DNA of 64,000 nucleotides from Marinobacter salicampi (GCF_011074795.1 NZ_JAAMPF010000008.1:124001-188000); one strand, 5' to 3'. Counted from the stretch's first letter, positions 44,488-54,009 are shown. A program made the numbers and translations. The notes: generated from the sequence alone by a model not told the origin.

Positions 44488-46201
44488 GGTTGTCGTCCAT
44501 CTTGAGGCCTACTTTGGTGACCTTGTCAGCTTCCGTGGCACGGGCCACAAGGGTGACCGGGCCCAGGACCACCCGGTCGCCGATAACCGGGTGCCCCTTG
44601 GTGCGGCGCGCAAAGCAGTCAGTGAGGGAAAGGTCCGGTGGCAATTCATCGAACTCAATGCCATAGACCTGTTCCACATCCCCCAGCAAGGCGTCGCCAT
44701 TGAGCACGAAGTCCCCGAAAAAAGCGCGTTCTGCCAGATGCTTGGGGGCGTGGCGACCGGTCAGTGACTTGCCCAGCTCGGTGAGCACAGCTGGGGTGGC
44801 GAACACTGCCACCACATCCCCGGACGTGACTTTGAAGTCGGGCTTGGGGGGATGACAGTCGCGATTCCGGAACACCCCGGCTATGGCTGTATCTTCCGGC
44901 AGTATGAGCTGCCCCAAAGGGCGCGGCTCGTGCCATTGTACGCCGCGCAGGGGAAACAGCATGAGCTCGTGATCACCGGCAGCGGCCACGTCCAGGGGCA
45001 GCCTGCGGTAAGGTTCATTGCCTGCCGGAACCTCCAGCTTGAGCCAGCGGGCCATGGGTGCCAGGGACATGCCCTGCACGATCAGCGACACCAGGACGAT
45101 GAAAAAGGCAAAGTGGAAGATCTGCCGGGCTTCCGGCAGGCCGGCAACCACCGGGAACATCGCGAGCACAATGGGCACCGCACCTCTCAAACCCACCCAA
45201 CTGATAAAGGCCAGCTCCCGCCGGTTGAATCCGAATGGCCAGAGTGTCGCCACTACCGCCAGAGGACGGGCGATGAATATCAGCACCAGTGCCAGTATCA
45301 GGCCACCGCCGACCAGGGGGACCAGCTCGCTCGGGCTGACCAGCAGTCCCAGCATCAGGAACAGGCAGAGCTGGGCCAGCCAGGCCAGGCCATCGTGAAC
45401 CTGGAGAATCATCGGCATCATCCGGACCGAGCGGTTGCCCACCACAACCCCGGCAAGGTAAATGGCCAGGAAGCCGCTGCCACCCAGCTCGTTGGTGCCG
45501 GCGAACACGATCATGCCAGCGGCCACTACCAGCAGCGGATAGAGTGACGGCGTCAGGCGCATCCGGTTAGCCAGTTCGACAATCAGCAAGCCCCCCACGA
45601 TACCGGTAACGCCACCGATACCGAACTGTTTCACCAACATCCAGACACTGTCGCCGATGGAGCCGGCGCCATCGCTTTGAATCAGCATCAGCAGCATCAG
45701 GGTCAGGAAGATCGCCATAGGGTCGTTACTGCCGGACTCGATCTCCAGGGTGGCACTGACCCGCTCGTTCAGGTGCAATCCATGGCCCTGTAGAAGAGAG
45801 AAAACGGCGGCGGCATCGGTGGAAGAAATAATGGCGCCAATCAAAAAGGCGGTAAGCAGGCTCAGGTCAAAAAGGAAGTAGGCTGTGGCCCCTGCAATGA
45901 ACGCGGTAATCAGAACGCCGATGGTCGCCAGCATCATTGCCGGCTTGAGGCCGACCCGGAAGGTCTCGGCGCGTGTGCGCATGCCGCCGTCAAGCAGGAT
46001 CACAGCCAATGCCAGGTTGGCGATCAGGAAGGCAAGATGGAAGTTGTCAAAGTGGATGCCACCGGCGCCATCTTCACCCATCACCATGCCCACAATAAGA
46101 AAAATAAGCAGCACAGGCATGCCCAGCCGGCTCGAAAGCGGACTGAGCATGATGCTCATCACGAGCATCAGGGCGCCTAACAGTATCATCGTGGTGGGCA
46201 T
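44477..46201 (-). CDS. nhaP2: Potassium/proton antiporter of the CvrA/NhaP2 family
   Basis: 574 residues, the usual NhaP2 length. Thirteen or so membrane helices cover about 1-400, with the exchanger core IISSTDAAAVFSLL and LEIESGSNDPMAIFLT (catalytic Asp residues) and ISWVGLRGAVPIVLA. A cytosolic TrkA-C-type domain (about 400-485) and a CorC/HlyC-like C-terminus (490-574) follow. The protein extrudes K+ (or Na+) in exchange for protons and helps pH and volume control, fitting a marine cell. Confidence 0.9.
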   Translation of the reverse strand: MPTTMILLGALMLVMSIMLSPLSSRLGMPVLLIFLIVGMVMGEDGAGGIHFDNFHLAFLIANLALAVILLDGGMRTRAETFRVGLKPAMMLATIGVLITAFIAGATAYFLFDLSLLTAFLIGAIISSTDAAAVFSLLQGHGLHLNERVSATLEIESGSNDPMAIFLTLMLLMLIQSDGAGSIGDSVWMLVKQFGIGGVTGIVGGLLIVELANRMRLTPSLYPLLVVAAGMIVFAGTNELGGSGFLAIYLAGVVVGNRSVRMMPMILQVHDGLAWLAQLCLFLMLGLLVSPSELVPLVGGGLILALVLIFIARPLAVVATLWPFGFNRRELAFISWVGLRGAVPIVLAMFPVVAGLPEARQIFHFAFFIVLVSLIVQGMSLAPMARWLKLEVPAGNEPYRRLPLDVAAAGDHELMLFPLRGVQWHEPRPLGQLILPEDTAIAGVFRNRDCHPPKPDFKVTSGDVVAVFATPAVLTELGKSLTGRHAPKHLAERAFFGDFVLNGDALLGDVEQVYGIEFDELPPDLSLTDCFARRTKGHPVIGDRVVLGPVTLVARATEADKVTKVGLKMDDNHGK

Positions 46202-46296
46202 GAGGGCTCCGGCGTGCCTAAGCCTTCATGATAACAGCTTGATTCGTTTGAGCTACGCGTGGTTTTGGACTGGCAGCAAAAAAATCAGGTACAGAC

Positions 46297-46325
46297 TTGT
46301 GGCCATCTGCGGCCGGGCCTATAGT
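46297..46325 (+). promoter_or_regulatory. Sigma70 promoter of tRNA-Gly(CCC)
   Basis: TTGTGG (46297-46302) and TATAGT (46320-46325) are separated by 17 bp and stand about 15 bp before the mature tRNA 5' end, the expected geometry for a stable-RNA promoter. Confidence 0.6.
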
Positions 46326-46340
46326 GAGCACGTCCGGCAT

Positions 46341-46414
46341 GCGGGTGTAGCTCAATGGCAGAGCAGAAGCTTCCCAAGCTTACGACGAGGGTTCGATTCC
46401 CTTCACCCGCTCCA
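46341..46414 (+). tRNA. glyU: tRNA-Gly (anticodon CCC)
   Basis: 74 nt that fold as a cloverleaf: acceptor GCGGGTG with CACCCGC (one offset), D-stem GCTC/GAGC, anticodon loop TTCCCAA with anticodon CCC, T-loop TTCGATT and encoded CCA end. It matches the glyU pattern (GAGGGTTCGATTCCCTTC). One anticodon-stem pair (27-43) appears mismatched (G with A). The 3' half is overlapped on the opposite strand by the end of the sterol-desaturase-like gene. Confidence 0.95.
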
Positions 46415-47384
46415 CCTTCGCTTGTCCCACTAAACCGGCACCCTTCCCCTGACGTTCACCTTGCTCAGCCCCCTGCCTCTGGGTATCCCGTAACAATCTT
46501 GCCCGTTCCGGCGGCCCGGCGATGAGCTGCAGCCGTTGTCCCGCCGTCAGCTCGGGACTGCGCAGGTCCCTGATCATGGCGTTCCATTCGTGAAAACTCA
46601 GCACCAGCGGATTGTGGGTGTCGATCTGATCGGGAATGCCATAGCGGGGTGTTGTCTGCTCTGCCACGAAGGTGCCAAACAGGCGGTCCCAGATGATCAG
46701 GATGCCGCCGTAGTTACGGTCGATGTATTGCTGGTTGCGGCCGTGGTGGGCGCGATGATGGGAAGGCGTGTTGAGTACCCATTCCAGTCGCCCGAGCTTG
46801 CCCACCAACTGGGTATGGATGAAAAACTGGTAGGCGAGGCTAATGGCCACCGCAAAAATCACCGATTCGGGAGGAAAACCGATGAGAACCACAGGCAGCC
46901 AGAATAACCACATGCCGGTCAGTGGATAGGTCACGCTTTGGCGGAAGGCCGTGGACAGGTTCAGTTTTCGGGAGGAATGATGGACCACGTGGGAGCACCA
47001 GAGCAGGCGAATGCGATGGTGGGCCCGGTGGAACCAGTAGTAGAAGAAATCCTGCACCACAAAGAGCAGCGCAACGGTCCAGGCGTTAAAGGGAATATCG
47101 AACAGCCTGATGTCGAAAAACGCATTGTAGACAATGATGGTAAACAGCGCCGCCAGCACATCACTGGCCTGGTAGAGCCCGGCCAGGGTCATATTGCTGA
47201 GAGTGTCGGCCCAAGTATAACGGGCCGACTCGGAGGCGCAGCCTTGACGGTGCAGATGCCAGAACTCCGCTGCCATGGCGAGTATGAAGACCGGTGCCAG
47301 GGCCAGGGTGATCAGGTGGGGGTCGAAGCCCAGCAGATCGGTCAGTGGGGTCGGTGACGGACTTGTAGCAAGGGCCGGGTTCAT
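46380..47384 (-). CDS. Sterol desaturase/fatty acid hydroxylase superfamily membrane protein
   Basis: 334 residues from the ATG at 47384, which has GGAG five bases upstream. Four or five membrane segments carry the di-iron His clusters of the superfamily: HRAHH (about 119-123), HVVHHSSRKLN (about 131-141) and a third HHRAHHG near 223. It would hydroxylate or desaturate a lipid or sterol-like alkyl chain at the membrane. The C-terminal VKGIEPSS is encoded by the complement of the tRNA-Gly 3' half, so the gene's last 12 codons lie antisense to the tRNA; the true functional end is probably earlier. Confidence 0.85.
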   Translation of the reverse strand: MNPALATSPSPTPLTDLLGFDPHLITLALAPVFILAMAAEFWHLHRQGCASESARYTWADTLSNMTLAGLYQASDVLAALFTIIVYNAFFDIRLFDIPFNAWTVALLFVVQDFFYYWFHRAHHRIRLLWCSHVVHHSSRKLNLSTAFRQSVTYPLTGMWLFWLPVVLIGFPPESVIFAVAISLAYQFFIHTQLVGKLGRLEWVLNTPSHHRAHHGRNQQYIDRNYGGILIIWDRLFGTFVAEQTTPRYGIPDQIDTHNPLVLSFHEWNAMIRDLRSPELTAGQRLQLIAGPPERARLLRDTQRQGAEQGERQGKGAGLVGQAKVERVKGIEPSS

Positions 47385-47473
47385 ACGGACTCCGCAAGAC
47401 ATTTCAATCCAGTATGCCAGCCCTCACCGGCACGCTGCCTGGCCGATGCCGACCAATCCGGTGGCCGATTGCG

Positions 47474-48781
47474 TCAATGCAGCTTCAGGCGCGGGTGCAT
47501 GGCCCGGCTGATGCGGTCCATCACCCAGATAACCCCTGTTCTGATGACCCCATGCAACGCCACCTGGTGCATGCGATAAAGGGACAGGTAGAACAGCCGC
47601 GCCACCTTGCCTTCAATCATCATGCTGCGGCCCGACAGGTTACCCATGAGGTTGCCTACCGTGGTGTAACGACTGAAGTTGATCAGTGAGCCATAATCCC
47701 TGTAACTGAACTCGACCTCAGGCTTGCCTTCGAGACGGTTGGCCAGGGTATGGTAAAGGGTGTTGGCCTGCTGGTGTGCGGCCTGGGCCCGGGGAGGCAC
47801 CGGCCGGTCGGTGCCGGGCTGGGGACAGGCTGCACAATCACCAAAGGCAAAAATGTCAGGGTCAACGGTGGTCTGCAACGTCTGCCTGACCATCAGCTGG
47901 TGAGTGCGGTTGGTCTCGAGGCCATCGAGCTCCGAGAGAAATGCCGGGGCCTTGATGCCGGCGGCCCAGATGGTCATCTCCGAATCCAGGCGGCTGTCGT
48001 CCCTTAATATAATACCGTCATGAAGAACCTCTTTGACCGGCTGACCGGTAACCACCTCCACCTTGAGTTTCTGTAGCTCCCGGGTGGCAGCTCCGGACAA
48101 TCGCTCCGGCAGGGCCGGAAGAATACGGTCGGCGGCCTCAACCAGGCTGATACTTATGTCTGTCGGCTTGAGATTGGTCATGCCATAAACCGGCAGCTCC
48201 CGTGACGCCAGCCGAAGCTCTGCAGCCAGTTCCACGCCGGTGGCACCAGCACCGATGATGGTGATGTGCAGTTTGCCGTTGCCATTTTCCCGGGCCATGT
48301 GGTTCTTGCGCAGGAACGCGTTCAGCATCAGGTTATGAAAACGCCGGGCCTGGGACAGACTGTCGAGGAACAGGCAGTGTTCCTGGGCGCCCGGGGTTCC
48401 GAAATCGTTGGCGGTACTGCCGACGGCAATCACCAGGGTGTCGTAGGGCACCCTCCGCTCGGGCACCACTTCATCGTCACCGTCCCGTATCGGCGCCAGG
48501 ACCACTTCCTTGCTGGTCCGATCCACCGTGGTCATGCGGCCCAGCTGGAATTCATAGTGATGGCTGCGGGCGTGGGCCCGAAAGTTTATCTCATTGGAAT
48601 TGGCATCCAGCGAGCCTGCCGCCACTTCGTGAAACAGGGGTTTCCAGACATGGGTCAGGACAGCGTCCACCAGGGTGATGTGGGCCTTGTTCCGCTTGCC
48701 CAGTTTTTTCCCGAGCCTGGTGGCAAGTTCCAGTCCGCCAGCGCCGCCGCCGACAACCACAATTCGGTGTTGATGGGTCAT
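47474..48781 (-). CDS. ndh: Type II NADH dehydrogenase
   Basis: 435 residues from the ATG at 48781, chosen because AAGGATGT precedes it. The FAD motif VVVGGGAGG is at about 7-15 and the NADH motif IIGAGATGVELAAEL near 163-177. The second FAD contact is FAFGDCAACP. A C-terminal amphipathic region (SLYRMHQVALHG; VMDRISRAMHPRLKLH) serves as membrane anchor. It passes electrons from NADH to quinone without proton pumping. A strong stem-loop (48805-48840) sits just upstream of its ribosome binding site. Confidence 0.92.
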   Translation of the reverse strand: MTHQHRIVVVGGGAGGLELATRLGKKLGKRNKAHITLVDAVLTHVWKPLFHEVAAGSLDANSNEINFRAHARSHHYEFQLGRMTTVDRTSKEVVLAPIRDGDDEVVPERRVPYDTLVIAVGSTANDFGTPGAQEHCLFLDSLSQARRFHNLMLNAFLRKNHMARENGNGKLHITIIGAGATGVELAAELRLASRELPVYGMTNLKPTDISISLVEAADRILPALPERLSGAATRELQKLKVEVVTGQPVKEVLHDGIILRDDSRLDSEMTIWAAGIKAPAFLSELDGLETNRTHQLMVRQTLQTTVDPDIFAFGDCAACPQPGTDRPVPPRAQAAHQQANTLYHTLANRLEGKPEVEFSYRDYGSLINFSRYTTVGNLMGNLSGRSMMIEGKVARLFYLSLYRMHQVALHGVIRTGVIWVMDRISRAMHPRLKLH

Positions 48782-49114
48782 GTTACATCCTTGCAAGTAA
48801 AGACAGCCATGACCTCCGGTCTGAACCGGAAGTCATGGCTTTCGTCACTTACTGTGGCCGATAGCGGCCCACCCTAAGCCGGGGCCGGCGGAGGCGCTCT
48901 GATCTGGAAAAGCTGTTAACGGGGCGGGCCGACTGCTCACCTGGTGCTGTTATCCTATCCTGATGGCCGGGGCAGAACAATTGTACCGCTGCGGCAAACC
49001 CCTGCCCTAAACATCGTAGCCGATCCCTGTAGTAGACAGAGTCCGCAGGTGACTGTTAAAACAAACATGACAGATCAAATAGCAACCGGAACTGAATTCT
49101 AAAAGGAGTTTACC
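48782..49114. other. Divergent intergenic region between ndh and the PEBP gene
   Basis: 333 bp holding the promoter of ndh on the minus strand and that of the PEBP gene on the plus strand. The stem-loop at 48805-48840 is the only notable structure. I could not pick convincing -35/-10 elements, and no small gene is visible. Confidence 0.4.
48805..48840 (-). other. Stem-loop in the ndh leader
   Basis: AGCCATGAC-C-TCCGG and CCGGA-A-GTCATGGCT form a 14-pair stem with one mismatch and a 6-nt loop. On the ndh transcript it ends 24 nt before the start codon, next to the AAGGAT ribosome binding site. No T run follows, so termination is unlikely; control of translation or mRNA stability, or a protein-binding DNA palindrome, are possible. 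Confidence 0.5.
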
Positions 49115-49738
49115 GTGAAACTTCGCGTCAAAGGCATCAGCGACAACCAGCCCATTCCAGAGACCTTTGCGTTTGGTGTCTACAACGAAGAAGACCACAT
49201 GAGCTTTGGTCCCAACCGGAACCCGGAACTGGAGTGGTCGGACGAGCCCCCGGAAACCAAAAGCTTCGTGGTCATGATGTTCGACCCGGACGTACCCAGT
49301 GTGGCAGATGACGCCAACCAGGAAGGCAAGACCGTGTCAAAAGACATACCCCGGGTGGACTTTTTCCACTGGCTGCTGGTGGACATTCCGGCAGACGTGC
49401 ATCAGATCCCCGAAGGCGCTGACAGCGACGGCGTCATTCCCAAGGGCAAACCGGCAGAAGCGGGCCCTGTGGGGCTGCGCGGGGTCAACAACTTCACCCA
49501 GTTTCTCGCCGGCAACCCCGACATGGCAGGCACTTACGCCGGCCACGATGGCCCCTGCCCACCCTGGAACGATGAGATCATTCACCATTACCACTATGAG
49601 GTGCACGCCCTTGACGTGGAGTCGCTGGGACTCACCGGTGAGTTTGACGGTGCCGCCGTACGCGAGGCCATGGCCGGGCACGTGCTGGACACTGCCCGGG
49701 TGACGGGTACCTACACCCTGAACCCCGAGCTGCGTTAA
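49115..49738 (+). CDS. YbhB/YbcL-family PEBP-like protein
   Basis: 207 residues with a GTG start preceded by AAAAGGAG. The PEBP signature is clear: NRNPELEWSDEPPETKSFVVMMFDPD (given in part, about 34-59) with the anion-pocket Asp, the HWLLVDIP segment (about 88-95) and the late GPCPPWNDEIIHHYHYEVHALD. Bacterial members are small cytoplasmic ligand-binding proteins without an established reaction. It is somewhat longer than YbhB (158) because of an insert around 65-85. It is a single gene followed by a hairpin at 49761-49790. Confidence 0.88.
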   Translation: MKLRVKGISDNQPIPETFAFGVYNEEDHMSFGPNRNPELEWSDEPPETKSFVVMMFDPDVPSVADDANQEGKTVSKDIPRVDFFHWLLVDIPADVHQIPEGADSDGVIPKGKPAEAGPVGLRGVNNFTQFLAGNPDMAGTYAGHDGPCPPWNDEIIHHYHYEVHALDVESLGLTGEFDGAAVREAMAGHVLDTARVTGTYTLNPELR

Positions 49739-49760
49739 CAGCACGGCCTCTATAGAAATG

Positions 49761-49790
49761 GCAGGGCCCCGGTCAGATGCCGGGGCCTGC
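49761..49790. terminator. GC-rich hairpin between the PEBP gene and the aap operon
   Basis: GCAGG-g-CCCCGG pairs with CCGGGG-CCTGC around a 7-nt loop, with one bulged base. It sits between two convergent genes. A proper T run is missing on both strands, so termination would be weak or Rho-assisted. Confidence 0.5.
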
Positions 49791-49806
49791 CGGATAGTCC
49801 TCTTGC

Positions 49807-50607
49807 TCAGTGCAGGATCTGTTGCAGGAACTGCTGGGTCCGGGCTTCCTTTGGATTATCGAAAAACTCATGGGGAGGCGCGACTTCCACAATTTCGCCC
49901 GCATCCATGAAAATGACCCGGTCAGCCACGGTCTTGGCAAAACCCATTTCGTGGGTCACACAGATCATGGTCATGCCGCTCTCCGCCAGCTCGACCATGA
50001 CGTCCAGCACTTCCTTGATCATTTCCGGGTCCAGGGCGGACGTTGGCTCATCAAACAGCATCACCTTGGGCTTCATGCACAGGGCACGGGCTATGGCGAC
50101 CCGCTGTTGCTGACCACCCGATAACTGACCCGGAAACTTAAGGGCCTGCTCGGGTATGCGCACCCGCTCCAGATACTCCATCGCTGTAGCCTCGGCTTCC
50201 CGCCTTGGGGTTTTGCGTACCCAGATGGGTGCCAGGCAGCAATTCTCCAGCACGGTCAGGTGCGGAAACAGGTTGAAGTGCTGGAACACCATGCCCACTT
50301 CACGCCTGACCGTATCAATCTGGCGCAGGTCATCGGTCAGCTCCACGTCATCGACAATGATCTTGCCTTTCTGGTGCTCCTCCAGCCGGTTGATGCAGCG
50401 TATGAAGGTGGATTTACCTGAACCGGAAGGGCCGCATATGACTATGCGTTCCCCCTGGCCCACATTCAGATTGAGGTCTTTCAGGACGTGAAACTTGCCG
50501 TACCACTTGTGCATGCCCTCGACCCGGATAAAGGGCTTGTCGGTGGCGGTAGTCTGGACCGGCTCTTTGGGCTGTTCAGCGGTTTTCTGGTTGGTCATCT
50601 CAGTCAT
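49807..50607 (-). CDS. aapP: General amino acid ABC transporter ATPase AapP
   Basis: 266 residues. Walker [10 protein letters not shown] (about 59-67), Q-loop [15 protein letters not shown] signature LSGGQQQR (about 160-167) and Walker [14 protein letters not shown] are all intact. It is the ATP-hydrolysing subunit of the polar-amino-acid uptake system and is close to GlnQ/AapP. It is the last gene of aapJ-aapQ-aapM-aapP, 12 bp after aapM. The N-terminal 20 residues are a polar extension (ending near [15 protein letters not shown]). Confidence 0.93.
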   Translation of the reverse strand: MTEMTNQKTAEQPKEPVQTTATDKPFIRVEGMHKWYGKFHVLKDLNLNVGQGERIVICGPSGSGKSTFIRCINRLEEHQKGKIIVDDVELTDDLRQIDTVRREVGMVFQHFNLFPHLTVLENCCLAPIWVRKTPRREAEATAMEYLERVRIPEQALKFPGQLSGGQQQRVAIARALCMKPKVMLFDEPTSALDPEMIKEVLDVMVELAESGMTMICVTHEMGFAKTVADRVIFMDAGEIVEVAPPHEFFDNPKEARTQQFLQQILH

Positions 50608-50619
50608 GATTGTTTTCCG

Positions 50620-51705
50620 TCAGGTCCGGTGGCCGGTATCAAGCTTGCGTTCCAGGTTCTGGCTGTAGCGGGACATGCCGAAACAGAAGATCCAGAAACA
50701 GAATGCGACGAACACATAGCCTTCGATGGCGACATTCTGCCAGGCAGGGTCTGTCACTGTGGATTGCACGGCCCCGAGGATGTCGAACAGGCCAATGATC
50801 AATACCAGGGTGGTGTCCTTAAACAGGGAGATAAAGGTATTCACGATACCGGGGATCACCAGGGTCAGGGCCTGGGGCAGCACAATCAGGCCCATTTTGC
50901 GCCAGTAGCCAAGTCCCAGGGCGCTGGCTGCTTCATACTGGCCCCGCGGGATCGCCTGCAGGCCGCCTCTCACCACTTCAGCCATGTAGGCTGACTGCCA
51001 TAGCGTGATACCGATAAGCGCCCGCATCAATTTTTCAAAGCTGACGCCTTCGGGCAGGAACAGGGGCAGCATCACCGATGCCATGAACAGGACGGTGATC
51101 AGGGGAACAGCTCGCCAGACCTCAATGAAAACCACACAGATGCCACGAATGATAGGCATCTCAGAGCGTCGACCCAGAGCAAGCACGGTGCCGATGGGCA
51201 GTGCCGCCAGGATGCCGACATAGGCGAGGATCAGTGTCAGCATCAGCCCGCCCCATTTATTGCTGGGCACTTCTTCCAGGCCGAACCAGCCGCCGGGGAT
51301 GAGGATGTAGCCAATGATGGGCAGCCCGGTCACACCGAACAGACCGAACCACTTCCGGCCTGGGAAGCGCTCGATGAACTGGGGCACGAACGCCAGAGCC
51401 AGCAGCCCGAACATGATGTCTATCCGCCACTGCAGCGTATCCGGATAGAAGCCATAGATGAAGAAGTTCAGGCGCTGGCTGATAAAGAGCCAGCAAGCCC
51501 CTTCTCCCGAGCAGTCCGACGCAGTTTCCCCGGTAAACGTGGCTTCCAGAAAAAGCCACTTGAACAGAGGGATGGCGCTGGAAATTACCAGATAGCTGAC
51601 TACAAGGGTCAGAAGAGCGTTATACCAGGTCGAGAAAAGATTCTTGCGGGCCCAGCCGACGACCCCGAGCTCCGATTTGGGAGGCAACTCTGTTGGATGA
51701 GTCAT
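50620..51705 (-). CDS. aapM: General amino acid ABC transporter permease AapM
   Basis: 361 residues with about eight membrane segments, longer than the simple GlnP type, as in AapM/BztC. The inner-membrane coupling motif EVVRGGLQAIPRGQYEAASALGLG (cited in part: EAASALGLGYW) lies near residue 250. A region with two cysteines (ASDCSGEGACW) faces the periplasm near 63-73. It forms a heterodimer with AapQ. Its start overlaps the aapQ stop by one base (TAATG). Confidence 0.92.
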   Translation of the reverse strand: MTHPTELPPKSELGVVGWARKNLFSTWYNALLTLVVSYLVISSAIPLFKWLFLEATFTGETASDCSGEGACWLFISQRLNFFIYGFYPDTLQWRIDIMFGLLALAFVPQFIERFPGRKWFGLFGVTGLPIIGYILIPGGWFGLEEVPSNKWGGLMLTLILAYVGILAALPIGTVLALGRRSEMPIIRGICVVFIEVWRAVPLITVLFMASVMLPLFLPEGVSFEKLMRALIGITLWQSAYMAEVVRGGLQAIPRGQYEAASALGLGYWRKMGLIVLPQALTLVIPGIVNTFISLFKDTTLVLIIGLFDILGAVQSTVTDPAWQNVAIEGYVFVAFCFWIFCFGMSRYSQNLERKLDTGHRT

Positions 51706-52892
51706 TAGCGCTCCTGCAAGGCGACTTTGCGGTTATAGATATTCATCAGCAGGGAGATCAGCAGACTGATGGTCAGATAAACGGCCATAGTGATGGCCAC
51801 CACTTCAACGGCCTGGCCGGTCTGGTTCAGGGTGGTGCCCATGAACACACCCACCAGGTCCGGGTAGCCAATGGCGGTTGCCAGGGACGAGTTTTTCACC
51901 AGGTTCAGGTACTGGCTTGTCAGCGGCGGCACGATCACCCGCATCGCCTGGGGTATCACCACAAGTCTCATGATCGTCCCGGGTTGAAGACCCAGGGCCT
52001 GGGCAGCTTCGGTCTGGCCTTTGCTGACCGCCAGAATGCCGGATCTGACGATCTCGGCGATAAAGCTGGCGGTATAGATCGACAGTGCGAACCACAACGC
52101 GGCAAGCTCCGGAATGATGGTAATGCCACCAACGAAGTTGAAGCCCTTGAGCTCCGCCAGCTCCCAGGTCAGCGGCGTTCCGGTGATAAGAAAGGCAAGC
52201 CCTGGCAGGGCAATCAGTATTGCCAGGCTCACCCGGAACGTGGGAAAAAGCTGGCCGGTTTTCAGCTGGCGCTTCCGGGCCCAGCGTTTGATGCCCACCA
52301 CCAGTGCAACAGCAATGGCCAGTGAGGCCAGAACCCAGCCAAAGCCGGACTCCGTGAGCGGTTCGGGCAGGTACAGGCCGCGGTTATTGAGAAAGAATAC
52401 CCCACCCACGTCGACGCTCTGGCGGGTCGACGGCAGGTTGCGCAGAACCGCGAAGTACCAGAAGAAAATCTGAAGCAACAGAGGAATGTTGCGTATGGTT
52501 TCTACAAAAACGAGTGCCAGCTTGGCTACTACCCAGTTACTGGAGAGACGGGCTATGCCCACAATAAAGCCGATGATGGTGGCGGCGACCACGCCCATGG
52601 CAGAGACCAGCAGGGTGTTCAGTAGACCCACCCAGAAGGTGCGGCCATAACTCATGGTGGCATCGTAGGGAATCAGGCTCATGATGATGCCAAAGCCCGC
52701 GGACTCGTCAAGAAAGCCGAACCCGGTGCTGATGCCGCGGCTTTCCATGTTTTCAAAGGTGTTCTGAAGCAGGCTCCAGCCAGCCCATCCTACTGCGAGT
52801 ATCGCTATTATTTGAAATGCCAGTGAACGAACCTTGGGGTCGTTCCAGGGCCGTCGCTGGGCCGTTGCCGGCGGCGTATCGGAATCGTTCAT
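51705..52892 (-). CDS. aapQ: General amino acid ABC transporter permease AapQ
   Basis: 395 residues from the ATG at 52892; an upstream in-frame extension encodes an unlikely leader and is ignored. About eight membrane segments are present. The coupling loop SKGQTEAAQALGLQPG lies at about residues 300-315. It pairs with AapM to form the membrane channel. The length agrees with AapQ (about 400). It lies about 90 bp after the binding-protein gene. Confidence 0.92.
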   Translation of the reverse strand: MNDSDTPPATAQRRPWNDPKVRSLAFQIIAILAVGWAGWSLLQNTFENMESRGISTGFGFLDESAGFGIIMSLIPYDATMSYGRTFWVGLLNTLLVSAMGVVAATIIGFIVGIARLSSNWVVAKLALVFVETIRNIPLLLQIFFWYFAVLRNLPSTRQSVDVGGVFFLNNRGLYLPEPLTESGFGWVLASLAIAVALVVGIKRWARKRQLKTGQLFPTFRVSLAILIALPGLAFLITGTPLTWELAELKGFNFVGGITIIPELAALWFALSIYTASFIAEIVRSGILAVSKGQTEAAQALGLQPGTIMRLVVIPQAMRVIVPPLTSQYLNLVKNSSLATAIGYPDLVGVFMGTTLNQTGQAVEVVAITMAVYLTISLLISLLMNIYNRKVALQER

Positions 52893-52983
52893 CGGGTACC
52901 CCGAAATGCATCCCGTGTCAGGGAAAATCAACAGGAACGTCCCGGTCGCCAAAGGCCAACCGGGACAGGAACGCTATCGGGTG

Positions 52984-54009
52984 TTAGCGGACAGGCGGGG
53001 CATACATGATGCCGCCATCAGTCCACAGGGCGTTGAGACCGCGTTCCAGACCCAGCGGGGTGTCAGGTCCGACGTTGCGATCGTACATTTCCCCGTAGTT
53101 ACCCACTTGCTCGACTATACGATACCCGTAATCAGCCGACAGGCCCAATTTCTCGCCCATGTCGCCCGAGGTGCCGAGCAGACGCTGGATCTCAGGGTTT
53201 TCCGACTTCTTCATTTCGTCGACGTTATCCTGCGTAATGCCCAGTTCTTCAGCGTTGATCTGGGTGAACAGCGACCACTTGACGATGTTGAACCACTGGT
53301 CGTCACCCTGACGTACCACCGGGCCCAGAGGCTCCTTGGAAATAATGTTGGGCAGGATCACGGCACTATCGGGGTCATCCAGCTTACTGCGCAGGGCGGC
53401 CAGTTGCGAACGGTCCGAGGTCAGAACGTCACAGCGGTCAGAAGAGAAGCCCTGCACGGTCTGTTCCGATGTATCAAATACAATTGGCTTGAAGGACATA
53501 TCGTTGGAGCGGAAATAGTCAGCCAGGTTGAGTTCGGTCGTGGTGCCTGCCTGAATGCACACTGTAGCGCCATCCAGCTGCTTGGCGTCGTCCACACCAA
53601 TATCCTTCCTGACCAGGAAACCCTGGCCATCGTAGTAGTTGGTGCCGGTAAAGTTCAGGCCCAGGGAGACGTCACGGGTCAGGGTCCAGGTGGTGTTGCG
53701 GGAGAGGACGTCAATTTCGCCGGACTGAAGCGCAGTCAAGCGCTCCTTGGCTGTCAGGGGTGTAAACTCGACCTTGGAGCCATCGCCAAAAATCGCGGCG
53801 GCTATAGCCCGACAGGTATCCACGTCGATTCCGGTCCAGTTGCCTTTGTCGTCTGGCTGGGAGAAGCCGGGCAGGCCGGAGGTAACGCCGCACTTGAGGT
53901 TGCCTCTTTCCTTGACGCTTTCGAGGGTGGTTGCCGCGCTGGCAGAACCGGCAGCCAGCATTCCGCCAGCAAGGGTAGCCGCGGCAGCGAACGAGATTAT
54001 TTTCTTCAT
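52984..54009 (-). CDS. aapJ: General amino acid ABC transporter binding protein AapJ
   Basis: 341 residues from the ATG at 54009 (GGAG nine bases upstream), exactly the usual AapJ length. The signal peptide MKKIISFAAAATLAGGML ends near SASAA. The mature protein carries the family-3 solute-binding pattern: GNLKCGVTSGLPGFSQPDD, KERLTALQSGEIDVLSRNTTW (the alpha-amino-acid site) and GVDDAKQLDGATVC. Two conserved cysteines fit the AapJ/BztA group. It binds a broad set of L-amino acids, often glutamate and aspartate, in the periplasm. It opens the operon behind a sigma54 promoter. Confidence 0.93.
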   Translation of the reverse strand: MKKIISFAAAATLAGGMLAAGSASAATTLESVKERGNLKCGVTSGLPGFSQPDDKGNWTGIDVDTCRAIAAAIFGDGSKVEFTPLTAKERLTALQSGEIDVLSRNTTWTLTRDVSLGLNFTGTNYYDGQGFLVRKDIGVDDAKQLDGATVCIQAGTTTELNLADYFRSNDMSFKPIVFDTSEQTVQGFSSDRCDVLTSDRSQLAALRSKLDDPDSAVILPNIISKEPLGPVVRQGDDQWFNIVKWSLFTQINAEELGITQDNVDEMKKSENPEIQRLLGTSGDMGEKLGLSADYGYRIVEQVGNYGEMYDRNVGPDTPLGLERGLNALWTDGGIMYAPPVR

